Assembly (NCBI RefSeq): GCF_003860565.1
Contig: NZ_CP034157.1
Span: forward strand, 1,984,001-2,048,000
Direction of reading: 5' to 3'
Source of the DNA: Cloacibacterium normanense
GTDB lineage: Bacteria > Bacteroidota > Bacteroidia > Flavobacteriales > Weeksellaceae
Length of the DNA stretch: 64,000 bases
Below the pieces are notes generated by a model. It did not search any database and was not told where the DNA came from. It was given only the letters and a program-made list of their open reading frames with translations. Shown piece by piece: positions 7,036 to 16,623 of the stretch (position 1 is the first letter of the stretch; every line of letters begins with the position of its first letter). Made by a program: the position numbers and the translations under genes.

Positions 7036-8961
7036 TTATTTTTTTACCAATGTTACCAGCTGACCTTCGAGTTGTGTAATGGCATCAAAAATCTGCTTAA
7101 ATGCAGGGTAATATTCTTTAGGAAAATTATCCGAGTCTATTTTAACTGAGGTTTCTACAGTGATTTTGTTCCCTTCAGTGCTCACTAGATAAGAATAAAC
7201 AATCCCTTCATCTTCGGTTTTGAATTTCTTAGACTTCGGAAGATTTTCAAATTTATAGTTATCTGGAATAGTGATGGTTACTTTTTTTACCGTTTCATAA
7301 GGAGAAAGAAACTCTATAGGATATTTTCTTTCTTCGGTTTGATTAAATTCGTGGTTTTGGCGGTATAAAAATAGCAGTGGATTGAAAATTAATTTACCCC
7401 CAACTCCATCTACAAAACCGTCTGTATTGAAATCAAAACTGGTCTGAAACTCATTATCATTTACTACTTCTGATTTATAATTATTAAAATTAAAGGTGTA
7501 TCTTTCTTTGTACTTTTTCTCGTAGTCTTGTTTATTGTCTACATATTCATCATAGGCAAGAATCGCAAAAGTTTTAGTATCTCTATCTTTAAAGTTGCCT
7601 TCAAAAGTAGTATCTTCATTCAGTTTAGCATCTACATTAAGATAAGTTTTACTTTCGATGAAATTATTAATTTGTAGAATTTCCGCTTTTTTATCTTTTA
7701 ACAGAATAGCGTTATAGTTATAAGCTCTTGGTGGCAATAGATTAGGCAAAGAAAATTTAGAAGTTGCATCAAACAAATAGTAATTACCATTATCTTCTAA
7801 ACAAGCTACTACATAATTAGGAGCACCAATTGTAGGAAATGCAATATTCAAAATTCCTCTATTTACAGTATTCATAATCATTGGACTTACATTAAGCCCA
7901 GCTTCTCTCATCAGCATAATTAAATAAAGATTAATCTCTGCACTATTTCCTATTTTAGAATCTATTAAGCTTTTTATACCATCTCCTGTAAATAACCCAA
8001 CATTTCCGTCCCACGTATAAGTTGATTGCACAAATTTCAGAATTTTATTGGCTTTTTCTTTTGGCAAAGTCATGCTTAAAATATCTTGTGAAAGAACATT
8101 TCTTGCCAAAGATTTTTTACTTAATTGTCCACCAAAATCATCATACTCTTTTAATTTATCTCTCACATCATCCCAAGTTGTAGCGTAAGATTTAAATGTA
8201 TTATTAAAATTAGTAGAATTCAATTCTGGCCTTACACTGGTAATATAATTTCTTTCATTTTTCATGAAATTTTCGGCTTTAAAAGGCGGTACATTTTCAA
8301 AACCTAGTCTCAAACTGTAGTAATCTTGACCATACATCATTTGAGCTTGATCTTCTTTATATTTTGGCATTAATCCTCCTTGAAAATTATAATTGTAGCC
8401 AAAAAACTTAGGAAAATCAAAAACATATTCTTCATAAATAACGGGAATATCAAACTCTAAGTAAGTTTTGTCTAACAATTGTAGAAAAGGCGTATTTACT
8501 TGATATTGATATTCTATAATAGAACCATCTTTTACATTAGGAAATGTAAATTTCTGGATGAATTGATTTTTTTGTTCCTTAGACTTAAATTTTGCATCTT
8601 TTTCTACTTTAGAAGTAATGACTTTATCATTGTCTAAGTTATATGTTACCGCTTTCAGTCCAGAAACATATTCTTTTTCTCCATTTCCTTCATATAAAGG
8701 TATTTCTACATCTAAATACTGAGAAGATTTTTCTTTATTGTAAATTTTAATTCTTTTAAAGACTTTAGTTTCTAATTGTCCATTAATAATCAAATTACTA
8801 ATAGAGCTGTATAAAATTTCTGCGGGAGCATCTTCTTTGATAGTAGATTTTGTTTTAGAAAGTTCATTTTTATTGAACTCTGGATATTTCATAAACTTGT
8901 GCTGCGAAAACACAAACACAGAAATAGAGAATAAAAAAACAGTAAAAATTTTAGTCTTCAT
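7036..8961 (-). CDS. DUF3857 protein with degenerate transglutaminase core
   Basis: 641 residues, exported: signal peptide MKTKIFTVFLFSISVFVFSQ. Layout as in DUF3857 proteins: β-rich N-terminal domain, transglutaminase-like core at about 320-400, then a β-rich C-terminal half. Aligned with the neighbouring paralogue, the catalytic Cys is Ser340 (IGNSAEINLYL in place of GYGDCKALTNY) and the His is Tyr (PNYVVACLE in place of GNHAILMV). Only an acidic residue in LFDATSK remains, so enzymatic activity is unlikely. It starts 2 bp after its paralogue ends and must share its transcript. Role unknown; a binding or partner subunit is an inference. Confidence 0.85.
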   Translation of the reverse strand: MKTKIFTVFLFSISVFVFSQHKFMKYPEFNKNELSKTKSTIKEDAPAEILYSSISNLIINGQLETKVFKRIKIYNKEKSSQYLDVEIPLYEGNGEKEYVSGLKAVTYNLDNDKVITSKVEKDAKFKSKEQKNQFIQKFTFPNVKDGSIIEYQYQVNTPFLQLLDKTYLEFDIPVIYEEYVFDFPKFFGYNYNFQGGLMPKYKEDQAQMMYGQDYYSLRLGFENVPPFKAENFMKNERNYITSVRPELNSTNFNNTFKSYATTWDDVRDKLKEYDDFGGQLSKKSLARNVLSQDILSMTLPKEKANKILKFVQSTYTWDGNVGLFTGDGIKSLIDSKIGNSAEINLYLIMLMREAGLNVSPMIMNTVNRGILNIAFPTIGAPNYVVACLEDNGNYYLFDATSKFSLPNLLPPRAYNYNAILLKDKKAEILQINNFIESKTYLNVDAKLNEDTTFEGNFKDRDTKTFAILAYDEYVDNKQDYEKKYKERYTFNFNNYKSEVVNDNEFQTSFDFNTDGFVDGVGGKLIFNPLLFLYRQNHEFNQTEERKYPIEFLSPYETVKKVTITIPDNYKFENLPKSKKFKTEDEGIVYSYLVSTEGNKITVETSVKIDSDNFPKEYYPAFKQIFDAITQLEGQLVTLVKK

Positions 8962-8963
8962 GG

Positions 8964-10850
8964 TTATATTTTAGTTAAAAGAATTTTAGTATTATCTAGG
9001 TTATTGGTTTTTTTTCTGAATTCTATATATTCTTTAAATTTTTCTTTAGGATAAATATTTTTCAGAATCGTAATTTTTCGTTGAGTAACCAATTTGCCAT
9101 TTTCCATAGAAAATTGGAGAGAATAGCTGCCAAACTCTGAATTTAACTGTACAGATTTTGGAACTTCTGCTAACTTATATCCTTCTGGAATTTCTAGGGA
9201 AAAATTGTAAGTATCTTGATAAGAAAAATAGACTTCTAATGGTAATTTTCTGTCTTCATGACTGGTCGTTTGCATAAGATCTAAGAACGGCATTACTCTT
9301 AAAATGATGTCGTTTCCTAATTTTTTAGAATAATTTTTCGCTTGCAACTTCACTTCATAATTTATCAGCGCTTCATCTCTATTATTAGTCACATTATTAG
9401 CCTCCAGATTTTCCATATTAAGGTAATAAAATCTTTCTTTAAGCGCTTCCTTTACCTCATCTTTGTTTAAGGAAGTAAGTGGCATCTGGAAATCATATTG
9501 CGCCCCAGAAAATCTAAATTTAGCATCCACATTTATGCTATTATCTGGATTTAGTTGAACCGCAGCATTTAGAATTTCACTGCTTTCTTCTGGTTTATAT
9601 GTAGGCGTATTGATTAACTTAATTTCGTTCTCAGAAATGGCCATCACATTTCTATCTAAAGAAGTATAATTCAAATGATTAAAAGCAATTTCTTGTGAAG
9701 TATTTTCTAACCAAATGTTTCCTTTTTCTGTAGGAACCATTAGAATAGCATGATTTCCAAACATTTTTGGAAAATCTTCAGAAAATTTTATCGGAGAACG
9801 ATCATCTGTGATAATACAGTAATAAGATTTAATTCCTGCAGCTTGTAATAAGGTTCTCATGTAATTGGTTAATGCTTTACAATCACCATAACCTTTTTTT
9901 CTAACATCTTCTACCAACATAGGTTTCCAACCACCAATTCCTATTGCTACCAAAACATATCTGGTTTTGCTCTGCATGTATTGGAAAAGTTTTTTCACCT
10001 TATCATGTGTACTTCCTGTAAGATTAAGTGCTGCAACTTCTGCTTGAAGCGCAGGTGTAATTTCTGAAACAGGGTTGATTAGATTTTGGTAATACCAATT
10101 CCCAAATTCATTCCACTGAGTAAGGTTTCCTTTTTTCCCTTCTAAGGAAAATTGATCTAACGAAAACTCTGCTTTTGGTAAAAAATCTATTAAACTAGGT
10201 GAGCGTGGTTCATCTTCTACTGCTGGAACATTAGAAAAACTGTAAAAATATTTTTGCCCATTTTCTGTAAATGAAATTTTCGCGAAATCTGCTTCATGAA
10301 CCTTTGTTCTTAATCTGATTCCAGATTTATTATTAATCGCTAAACTCGTTTTTTCTGTAGAAATATTATAGCCATCGATTGGGAAAAAATCTGGCATAAA
10401 TACTGTATTTCTTGTCTCTGTGGTATAAGAATACTGTATAGAATACGGATAAGAAATTGACATGTAATTTAGAAACAAAATTCTACTATCATCATAAAAA
10501 GAAAAACTAGGACTATGACTAGCATCTATAAAATCGCTTTTAGAGTATTTCTTAATTACTTTTCCGTTTTGGTCTAAAATAGACACTTTTATATTGCTTA
10601 CCGAAACACTTTTATCATAAGGAATACGAATACTCGAAAAATTTTCACCAGATTTATTCAGTATGGTAATGGTTTTATTGTAAGTCTGCACCATATTATC
10701 TATGGCATTAATATCAATAGTAGTTTCATCATTTCTTACTACAGCATTGGCTTTATGAAGTAAATTTTCTGGAATCGCAGAAACCGCATAATTTTGAGAA
10801 AACAAGAAAGCACTGAAAACAAGAAAGATAAAAGATAAAAGCTTGTTCAT
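8964..10850 (-). CDS. DUF3857 / transglutaminase-like exported protein
   Basis: 628 residues with signal peptide MNKLLSFIFLVFSAFLFSQ, so periplasmic or surface-exposed. The N-terminal DUF3857 domain is followed by a transglutaminase-like core (about 290-400) with the catalytic cysteine at Cys324 in GYGDCKALTNYM, a histidine in GNHAILMV and an acidic residue in WLENTSQ, then a C-terminal β-domain ending in a basic segment. The family fold is that of papain-like thiol enzymes; no substrate is established. First gene of a two-gene operon with the degenerate copy 2 bp downstream. Confidence 0.87.
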   Translation of the reverse strand: MNKLLSFIFLVFSAFLFSQNYAVSAIPENLLHKANAVVRNDETTIDINAIDNMVQTYNKTITILNKSGENFSSIRIPYDKSVSVSNIKVSILDQNGKVIKKYSKSDFIDASHSPSFSFYDDSRILFLNYMSISYPYSIQYSYTTETRNTVFMPDFFPIDGYNISTEKTSLAINNKSGIRLRTKVHEADFAKISFTENGQKYFYSFSNVPAVEDEPRSPSLIDFLPKAEFSLDQFSLEGKKGNLTQWNEFGNWYYQNLINPVSEITPALQAEVAALNLTGSTHDKVKKLFQYMQSKTRYVLVAIGIGGWKPMLVEDVRKKGYGDCKALTNYMRTLLQAAGIKSYYCIITDDRSPIKFSEDFPKMFGNHAILMVPTEKGNIWLENTSQEIAFNHLNYTSLDRNVMAISENEIKLINTPTYKPEESSEILNAAVQLNPDNSINVDAKFRFSGAQYDFQMPLTSLNKDEVKEALKERFYYLNMENLEANNVTNNRDEALINYEVKLQAKNYSKKLGNDIILRVMPFLDLMQTTSHEDRKLPLEVYFSYQDTYNFSLEIPEGYKLAEVPKSVQLNSEFGSYSLQFSMENGKLVTQRKITILKNIYPKEKFKEYIEFRKKTNNLDNTKILLTKI

Positions 10851-10935
10851 AAAATGGTTTTGATAGTTTTTGCTAAATTTATAAAAAAACTTTTATTAAA
10901 CAAACCTTTAAGAACTTGATAAAAATCACAAAAAA

Positions 10936-10957
10936 AGCGAGAAAGAATTTTCTCGCT
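10936..10957 (-). terminator. Intrinsic terminator after the LTXXQ-like gene
   Basis: 9-bp stem AGCGAGAAA / TTTCTCGCT, loop GAAT, followed on the minus strand by a run of Ts from the A tract at 10931-10936. Confidence 0.8.
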
Positions 10958-11001
10958 GTGTGAATTAAAAATTAAAATAAAAAGTTTATGAAGTTTGTGT
11001 T

Positions 11002-11466
11002 TTATTGAGGAGTATTTTGTGATTTCATTCCGCCTTGTTTCCCTCCTTTTCTCATGGCTTTATTTTTCCATGCGTCTCTTTGTTTCTGCATGTTTTCTAA
11101 TCTTTGTTTTTGCCATTTATCATATTGTTCAGGCGAAAGGATTTTTTTCATTTCTGCATCATGAGCATCTCTTTTCGCTTGCATTTCTTGTTGTCTTTGC
11201 TTTCTCATTTCTTCCATTTTTGCTCTATTCGCTTCTCTTTCTGCATTATTTTTTTCTTGCAAAGCTTTTATTTGTTCCACTTGCTTTTTAGAAAGATTAA
11301 GTTCTGTGGTCATCTTTTCTAAATGAGCTTGTTGTCTTTCTTTCGCTTTCTGAACCATTTCGGCTTTTTTAGCTTCTCTTTGTTCTGGCGTAAGTTTTTG
11401 TCTCTCTTGTCCGAACATGAATACTGCACCAAAAATGGCTGCACTTAAAATCATTTTCTTTGTCAT
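11002..11466 (-). CDS. Spy/CpxP-like periplasmic protein (LTXXQ-type, DUF4890-like)
   Basis: 154 residues with a short signal peptide (MTKKMILSAAIFGAVFMFGQ). The mature protein is almost wholly α-helical and highly charged, rich in Lys, Glu, Gln and Arg. It has two LTXXQ-like repeats, KLTPEQREAKKAEMV and NLSKKQVEQIKAL, and a third related LSPEQYDKWQKQRLENM near residue 110. That pattern is typical of the Spy/CpxP group, whose studied members act as periplasmic chaperones or stress sensors. The C-terminal 25 residues are basic and Gly/Lys-rich. Assignment to DUF4890 is by resemblance only. Confidence 0.75.
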   Translation of the reverse strand: MTKKMILSAAIFGAVFMFGQERQKLTPEQREAKKAEMVQKAKERQQAHLEKMTTELNLSKKQVEQIKALQEKNNAEREANRAKMEEMRKQRQQEMQAKRDAHDAEMKKILSPEQYDKWQKQRLENMQKQRDAWKNKAMRKGGKQGGMKSQNTPQ

Positions 11467-11555
11467 TTTTTTGTAATTATTTGGTTAATTATCTTTTTGA
11501 TGACAAAACCTTACCAAGGTTAAATGCTGAAAAGCTAAAATTTTGTTAAAAAAAC

Positions 11556-12536
11556 TTAACTGTATTTTTCAATAAGGTTTTTAATGACTTCTTCTGTTTC
11601 ATCAGGAAAATTGACTTGAATGGGTTCTGCATTTTTGAGCCAATGATTTAATTTTTGGTCAAATTCTTTTTCACTCCAAATCACAGTTGCTCCTATTTTT
11701 TCGGCAGCCAAAGCATTGCATTGCTGTTCATACTGATGAAACATAGGCACACACAGAAGTTTTTTGCCCAAGAATAAAGCTTCTGCAGGACCTTCAAAAC
11801 CGCCACCCGTTAATAATCCTTCGGATTTTGCTAAAGATTGATTAAATTTTTCATTATTCACCTTATAGACTTCTACATTTTCTTGAGAATAATCTTCGCG
11901 AGTATGTTTAGAAAAAACTTGAAACTTTTGGCCTGGATGTTTTGACAATTTTTTCAAAATAAATTCATCTGAATACGCAGGAAGATAAACCGTGTAATGT
12001 CCTAAATTTTCTGGTTTTAAATTCCTTATTTCCGAACGAATCACAGGAGTCCTGATAAAATCATCATATCGCTCGAAATGAAAACCCACTTTATCAGTAG
12101 CTGGAGCATAATTTTTGAGAATGATTTCACCCAAATGAATTCCAGAAATAATAGGCGTTTTAGGAGACAAAAATGCTGATTGATGACTCAGCGCAACCGA
12201 TTTTTTCCCTCTCAGTTTACAAGCCCAAGCGGTAATAGGTTCAAAATCATTAATCACCAAATCATAATCTTTCACAGGGAGATTTCTAATATCTTTTATT
12301 AATTGTGAAAAATCTGCTTTTCGGAAACTGCCTCTATAATCTATTCCACCCTTGGTTCCGAAATCAAACCCGAAACCTTTGAACTGATATTTTATTTCTT
12401 CATCTAGATTTACATCGGCTTGAGTTCCACTGATGAGAATATCTAGTTCGCCATATTTTTTAAGAATGGGAATAATTTCTCTAGCTCTGGAAACATGTCC
12501 GTTTCCTGTTCCTTGAATCGCATATAAAATTTTCAT
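11556..12536 (-). CDS. Glycosyltransferase of the MurG/GT28-like superfamily
   Basis: 326 residues, GT-B fold. The N-terminal half starts MKILYAIQGTGNGHVSRAREI, the G-x-G-x-x-H-V-x-R-(A) pattern of this superfamily. The C-terminal half carries the donor-binding block LLTGGGFEGPAEALFLGKKLLCVPMFHQYEQQCNA, typical of UDP-sugar transferases with G-G-x-x-x-x-x-E-A and P-x-x-x-Q-x-x-N. No signal peptide or membrane helix. Sugar donor and acceptor are unknown; related genes are annotated simply as glycosyltransferase or glycosyl transferase-like. Monocistronic in appearance. Confidence 0.85.
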   Translation of the reverse strand: MKILYAIQGTGNGHVSRAREIIPILKKYGELDILISGTQADVNLDEEIKYQFKGFGFDFGTKGGIDYRGSFRKADFSQLIKDIRNLPVKDYDLVINDFEPITAWACKLRGKKSVALSHQSAFLSPKTPIISGIHLGEIILKNYAPATDKVGFHFERYDDFIRTPVIRSEIRNLKPENLGHYTVYLPAYSDEFILKKLSKHPGQKFQVFSKHTREDYSQENVEVYKVNNEKFNQSLAKSEGLLTGGGFEGPAEALFLGKKLLCVPMFHQYEQQCNALAAEKIGATVIWSEKEFDQKLNHWLKNAEPIQVNFPDETEEVIKNLIEKYS

Positions 12537-12601
12537 AACTACGAAGTTAGAACAAAAATTTTCTCAAAACTCAAGTTTAAATAAATTTAATGTTAAATAA
12601 A

Positions 12602-12627
12602 AAAAGCGAAACTAAAGTTCCGCTTTT
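12602..12627 (-). terminator. Second hairpin of terminator type
   Basis: Stem AAAAGCG-A-AACT / AGTT-C-CGCTTTT with one mismatch and a 2-nt loop. It lies about 100 bp beyond the closer terminator (12731-12755) and may be a backup for the same minus-strand transcript. No gene was recognised between them. Confidence 0.5.
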
Positions 12628-12730
12628 GTGTGAATGTAAAAAATTAATTTGATATGAAGAATTACTTCTCTTATTTAACATAATCAAATCTCGTGCCTAA
12701 AAATTGGTTTATGTTTTTTATCATAAAAAA

Positions 12731-12755
12731 TGAGGAACAATAGAATCGTTCCTCA
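12731..12755 (-). terminator. Intrinsic terminator after the Tyr/Arg-rich protein gene
   Basis: 8-bp stem TGAGGAAC / GTTCCTCA with a 9-nt loop; the A run at 12725-12730 becomes the T tract on the minus strand. Confidence 0.75.
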
Positions 12756-12795
12756 ATTAAAAAATCAAAATATTGGTATGTAAAGTATGATGTTT

Positions 12796-13725
12796 CTATC
12801 TAAATCCGCCACCTCTATTTCCGTTTCCGTTACCATTTCCTCTTCCATTTCCTGAAGAACGATTTTCTGAAGCCTTGTTTTCTTGGCCTTGATTTCTAAA
12901 ACCACCGCTTCTTACTGCGTCATTTCCTCTGTTTTGGTTTTCACTTCTTTGAGGATAAACGCTTCTGAAGCCTTCATTTCTAGATGGTTGTTGATTTTGG
13001 TTCCCGTAGTTTCTGTCATTATCATTTCTAGAATCTGAACTTCTAAAACCTCCATTATCTCTAGGTCTTTCCTCAGATGAACCTGATCTAAAACCTGAAT
13101 TTTCTCTAGATTTCTCGAAGTTTCTATTATCATTATACGCTCTATCATTATTTCTGAAACCTCCTGTTCTGTAAGCATCATTTTTAAATGTTCTTACATC
13201 TACATTTCTATATCTAGGAGTCACATAAACCGTTGGTCTATAATGTTTTACTCTATAATTTTGATAATAAACAATCGGATTATAGTTTCGATAATATCTT
13301 TGATAATACACTACGTAAATTCTAGGACCTAAAATTCTTTCTAATGCAATAAATCTGTCATAATACCATCTGTTAGGATTATATCTGTAATATCTGTGCC
13401 AGTTTCCGTAATTAGAGAAACGTGAGTTCAAAATTCTTATTTCTCTTATTTGATAAGGAGAAAGCCTGAATTCTACGAAAAATCTGTCCCAATTGATGCT
13501 GATAATCGTGTTCCTGTAATCATTATAATATCCTCTATATAAATCATTGGTGTAATAATCATTAGGATATTCATAATAATATTCGTCTGGATAATTGTAA
13601 TCATCATAATAATATTCATAGCCATAATTGTTGCCATAATCATCATTAGGATAATATTGTGCGTATGAAATTCCTATAACTGATAACGCAGAAACGAGGA
13701 ATAATTTTGTGAATATAGATTTCAT
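12796..13725 (-). CDS. Secreted Tyr/Asn/Arg-rich low-complexity protein
   Basis: 309 residues with signal peptide MKSIFTKLFLVSALSVIGISYAQ. The mature chain has three zones: an acidic Tyr/Asp/Asn-rich stretch (about 23-75); a small ordered-looking segment (about 75-135) with ISINWDRFFVEFRLSPYQIREI and FIALERILGPRIYVVYYQRYY; and a disordered tail with repeated xGFR units (TGGFRNN, NSGFRSG, NGGFRSS, NEGFRSV, SGGFRNQ, RGGGFR) ending in a Gly/Asn/Arg run. The middle zone resembles small helical segments found in other Flavobacteriia secreted proteins. I do not recognise a family. Tail repeats resemble RGG-type motifs, but export makes an RNA role doubtful. Confidence 0.75.
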   Translation of the reverse strand: MKSIFTKLFLVSALSVIGISYAQYYPNDDYGNNYGYEYYYDDYNYPDEYYYEYPNDYYTNDLYRGYYNDYRNTIISINWDRFFVEFRLSPYQIREIRILNSRFSNYGNWHRYYRYNPNRWYYDRFIALERILGPRIYVVYYQRYYRNYNPIVYYQNYRVKHYRPTVYVTPRYRNVDVRTFKNDAYRTGGFRNNDRAYNDNRNFEKSRENSGFRSGSSEERPRDNGGFRSSDSRNDNDRNYGNQNQQPSRNEGFRSVYPQRSENQNRGNDAVRSGGFRNQGQENKASENRSSGNGRGNGNGNGNRGGGFR

Positions 13726-13869
13726 CTTCTTAGTTATTTAAGGTTCTATTATGCATTATTAAAAATACGTGCCAAACTTTCTATTTTTTTGATAACGATA
13801 GGTTGTATCTTTTTAAAAATGTAGAATTTAAGCCATATTTACTAACTAAGAATTTGATGTAGAAAAATA

Positions 13870-13906
13870 AAAAAAGTTAAAATCTAAACTCGATTTTAAC
13901 TTTTTT
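13870..13906 (-). terminator. Intrinsic terminator after malQ
   Basis: 15-bp perfect stem AAAAAAGTTAAAATC / GATTTTAACTTTTTT with a 7-nt loop, 30 bp past the malQ stop. Confidence 0.85.
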
Positions 13907-13935
13907 ATTGTGTAACTAAGGAATTTTAATCTTAA

Positions 13936-16587
13936 TTATTGTCTGTTTGATTCACTTACAAACTGTGCAATTTTATCATTAAAATGTTCTTTTTGTAATA
14001 AATCTTCTAGTGCAATATGCATTCTGTATCTCCAATAATGAGGGAAAACCGCTGGATTATTGATTCTCTCGTCATCTGCATAAGGATTTACAATTTCATA
14101 ATCTGTAGCAAAATACTCTTGAATTGGGAAAATCGCTAACATCGCTTGAGAATGCAAATGCTGTTTCATAATAATCTCTGCCAATTCTGGAAGAAGTTCC
14201 GAAGGCGCAGTTCCGTATTGATTAAGCTGATTATTATAATAATTTTGTGTAAGTTCTCTGTTTTCTTTCCACCATTGTCTTAATGTAGAACTGTCGTGAG
14301 AAGAAGCTGTAACTACATTCATATAACCTGCATTTTGAGGATTATAATATGGAACATCTTCTTTTGGCGAACGCTGAACTTTTAATGCTGTAATTCCTAA
14401 AGCATCCATCACACCAGGAACACAATCTGGAACCAAACCTAAATCTTCGCCACAAATTAACATATCTGTTGCAGAAAGCAACATAGGTAATTTTTCCATG
14501 GCTTTTTCATGCCAAAGTCCGTCTTGTCTTCTGAAGAAATAATCGATATACAATTCATGTAATGCATTCTTTTCCCAATCAGAAAGATGTTGATAGGAAG
14601 ACGTTTTTTGAATATTAAATCTTGGGTGATAAACAATGTCTTCGCCATTATTTTCGGTTAAGAATAACACATTCGCGGCAAGTGAAATCAGTTTTTCTTC
14701 CATCCAATCTCTAGGATGTGTTTTAAAATAATCTACTAATTTTCTTTGCGAATCATATTCTGGTTTGAAATGATACACTCCATTTTCTTGATACAAGAAA
14801 TGTTCTGCAATCGCCTCTTTTTCGTAACCGAAATTATCCCAAAGAATTTGGTCATTGATAAAAGGTCTGCAATATCTATCATAATTAAATGGAATATGTC
14901 TTGCCGAAAACTCTTGCAAAGTCACAGGAACCGCAGGATAAAAATACCCTAAAATCCCTTGTGTAGCAGTCATTGGCATTCTCCAAATTCTGAAAAATCC
15001 TAGAATATGGTCTATTCTCATCGCATCAAAATAGCGCGCAATTACGTTAAAGCGTTTTTTCCACCAATCGTAATTGTTTTCTTTCATTACTTCCCAATTA
15101 TACGTTGGGAATTCCCAGTTTTGACCTAAATCAGAGAATTCATCAGGTGGTGCTCCTGCTTGAAAATCCATCCCGAAAAGTTCTGGCTCTGTCCACGCAT
15201 CAGCAGAAAATCTGTAAATACCGATTGGCAAATCTCCTTTCAGAGAAATTCCCAAACCGTGAGTATAATCTACAGCGTCTTTTAACTGCAAATGCAATTG
15301 ATATTGCACCCAAGAATGAAGCATTACGCCTTCAAATTCGGCATGTTTTGCATCAAAAAATTGAGAAATTTTTCCTGCAACGTATTTTTTATGCGTTTTC
15401 CAATTATTGAAATTCGGAGTGTTATTTTTGTCTCTTAAAACACAAAAAGCAGCATAAGGTTTCAGCCAATCTGCATTTTCTTTCAAGAATTTTAAGAAAT
15501 CTTTGTCTTTAAGAATTTCAGATTTATTTTCTTCAAAAACAGCTTTGATGAATTTCCATTTTCCTGAAATCATTTGTTCATAATCCACAAACTTTTCAGC
15601 ATTTAATTCATCTTTTTTGTGCTTATATTCTACTTTTAAATCTTCTGGAATTGAAAATTGCAGATTCTCTAAACTCAAATACTGTGGATGCAATGCATAC
15701 ACCGAAATCGCAGCATAAGGATAAGAATCCGTCCAACTGTAATTAGCGGTAGTATCATTAATTGGTAAAATCTGAATGATAGAAAGATTGGTTTTATGTG
15801 CCCAATCTGCTAATTTTTTAATATCTGCAAACTCACCAACTCCAAAACCGTTTTCGCTTCTTAAACTGAAAACAGGAATGGCAACTCCCGCTGCTTTGTA
15901 CAATTGTTCGGCATTAAATCTGAAATAATGATCTGCGTGAACTTGCAAAACTTCTGCATATTGATTCGGGAAAGCCAATCTGTTTTCGCCGTATTCTACT
16001 GCAATAAATTCACCTTTTTTCTCGTCGAAAATCCCGTATTTATACTGTACAAATTCTTTATGTTTTTTTAAATCTACTGCCAATTCCCAAACGCCAACAG
16101 ATGTTTGAGCCATTTTTGGAGCATCAGCATAATTCCAGTTACCCAAAGCTTCATTATTTCCTAGAATCACAACCTTCCAATCAGGCGAATACAGCGGAGC
16201 TTCTATTCTGAAATGATGCGTATGTTTCTTAAGAATGGCAACTTTCTCTGCTTTGAAATCTCCTAGTTTGTTTTGAAGAATCTTATTATTGAGATAGTTT
16301 TCTGGGAAATTTTTATTGTTCCAGACATCGTAAATATTATACTCTTGAAAATTATTCACAAAATTCAATCGATGATGGCAAATCTCCTCATTAATGATTT
16401 GATTATTAGCATCTAGAACCAAATATTTGTATTCTATAGATTTAGAGAAAAAATCGATTTCGCCCTTCCAATTTCTATTATCAGAGAAATGAAGGTCATG
16501 TGTTTTCACATTTTTCCCTTCAGAAACTTGAATGGCTAACCTCTGCCCAAACTCAGTTCCATAATTAATAGTGAAATATAATTTCAT
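13936..16587 (-). CDS. malQ: 4-alpha-glucanotransferase with N-terminal starch-binding domains
   Basis: 883 residues, far longer than E. coli MalQ (about 690). Transfers α-1,4-glucan segments between maltodextrins or glycogen in the cytoplasm. Two N-terminal CBM20-like modules are visible (about 1-110 and 125-235; second with YSPDWKVVILGNNEALGNWNYADAPKM), then a GH77 barrel. Catalytic regions: MRIDHILGFFRIW (nucleophile Asp, about 524), GEDLGLVPDCVPGVM (acid/base Glu, about 712) and TASSHDSSTLRQWW. This arrangement is that of DPE2-type enzymes, which act on maltose with a polysaccharide acceptor; that specificity is inferred. Gene stands alone with its own promoter and terminator. Confidence 0.93.
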   Translation of the reverse strand: MKLYFTINYGTEFGQRLAIQVSEGKNVKTHDLHFSDNRNWKGEIDFFSKSIEYKYLVLDANNQIINEEICHHRLNFVNNFQEYNIYDVWNNKNFPENYLNNKILQNKLGDFKAEKVAILKKHTHHFRIEAPLYSPDWKVVILGNNEALGNWNYADAPKMAQTSVGVWELAVDLKKHKEFVQYKYGIFDEKKGEFIAVEYGENRLAFPNQYAEVLQVHADHYFRFNAEQLYKAAGVAIPVFSLRSENGFGVGEFADIKKLADWAHKTNLSIIQILPINDTTANYSWTDSYPYAAISVYALHPQYLSLENLQFSIPEDLKVEYKHKKDELNAEKFVDYEQMISGKWKFIKAVFEENKSEILKDKDFLKFLKENADWLKPYAAFCVLRDKNNTPNFNNWKTHKKYVAGKISQFFDAKHAEFEGVMLHSWVQYQLHLQLKDAVDYTHGLGISLKGDLPIGIYRFSADAWTEPELFGMDFQAGAPPDEFSDLGQNWEFPTYNWEVMKENNYDWWKKRFNVIARYFDAMRIDHILGFFRIWRMPMTATQGILGYFYPAVPVTLQEFSARHIPFNYDRYCRPFINDQILWDNFGYEKEAIAEHFLYQENGVYHFKPEYDSQRKLVDYFKTHPRDWMEEKLISLAANVLFLTENNGEDIVYHPRFNIQKTSSYQHLSDWEKNALHELYIDYFFRRQDGLWHEKAMEKLPMLLSATDMLICGEDLGLVPDCVPGVMDALGITALKVQRSPKEDVPYYNPQNAGYMNVVTASSHDSSTLRQWWKENRELTQNYYNNQLNQYGTAPSELLPELAEIIMKQHLHSQAMLAIFPIQEYFATDYEIVNPYADDERINNPAVFPHYWRYRMHIALEDLLQKEHFNDKIAQFVSESNRQ

Positions 16588-16615
16588 TTTTTTCGTTTTT
16601 CAAATCACGAATTTA

Positions 16616-16623
16616 CAAAAATA
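16616..16623 (-). promoter_or_regulatory. malQ: Candidate -7 box of malQ
   Basis: Minus-strand TATTTTTG, 29 bp upstream of the malQ ATG. The remaining sequence up to cysS (16624-16846) is AT-rich with no recognisable gene. Confidence 0.45.

Noticed and set aside
12912-13181. 89-codon minus-strand frame rich in Met, Ile and Glu
   Set aside because: A shadow in another frame of the GGFR-repeat protein gene, produced by its repetitive codons.
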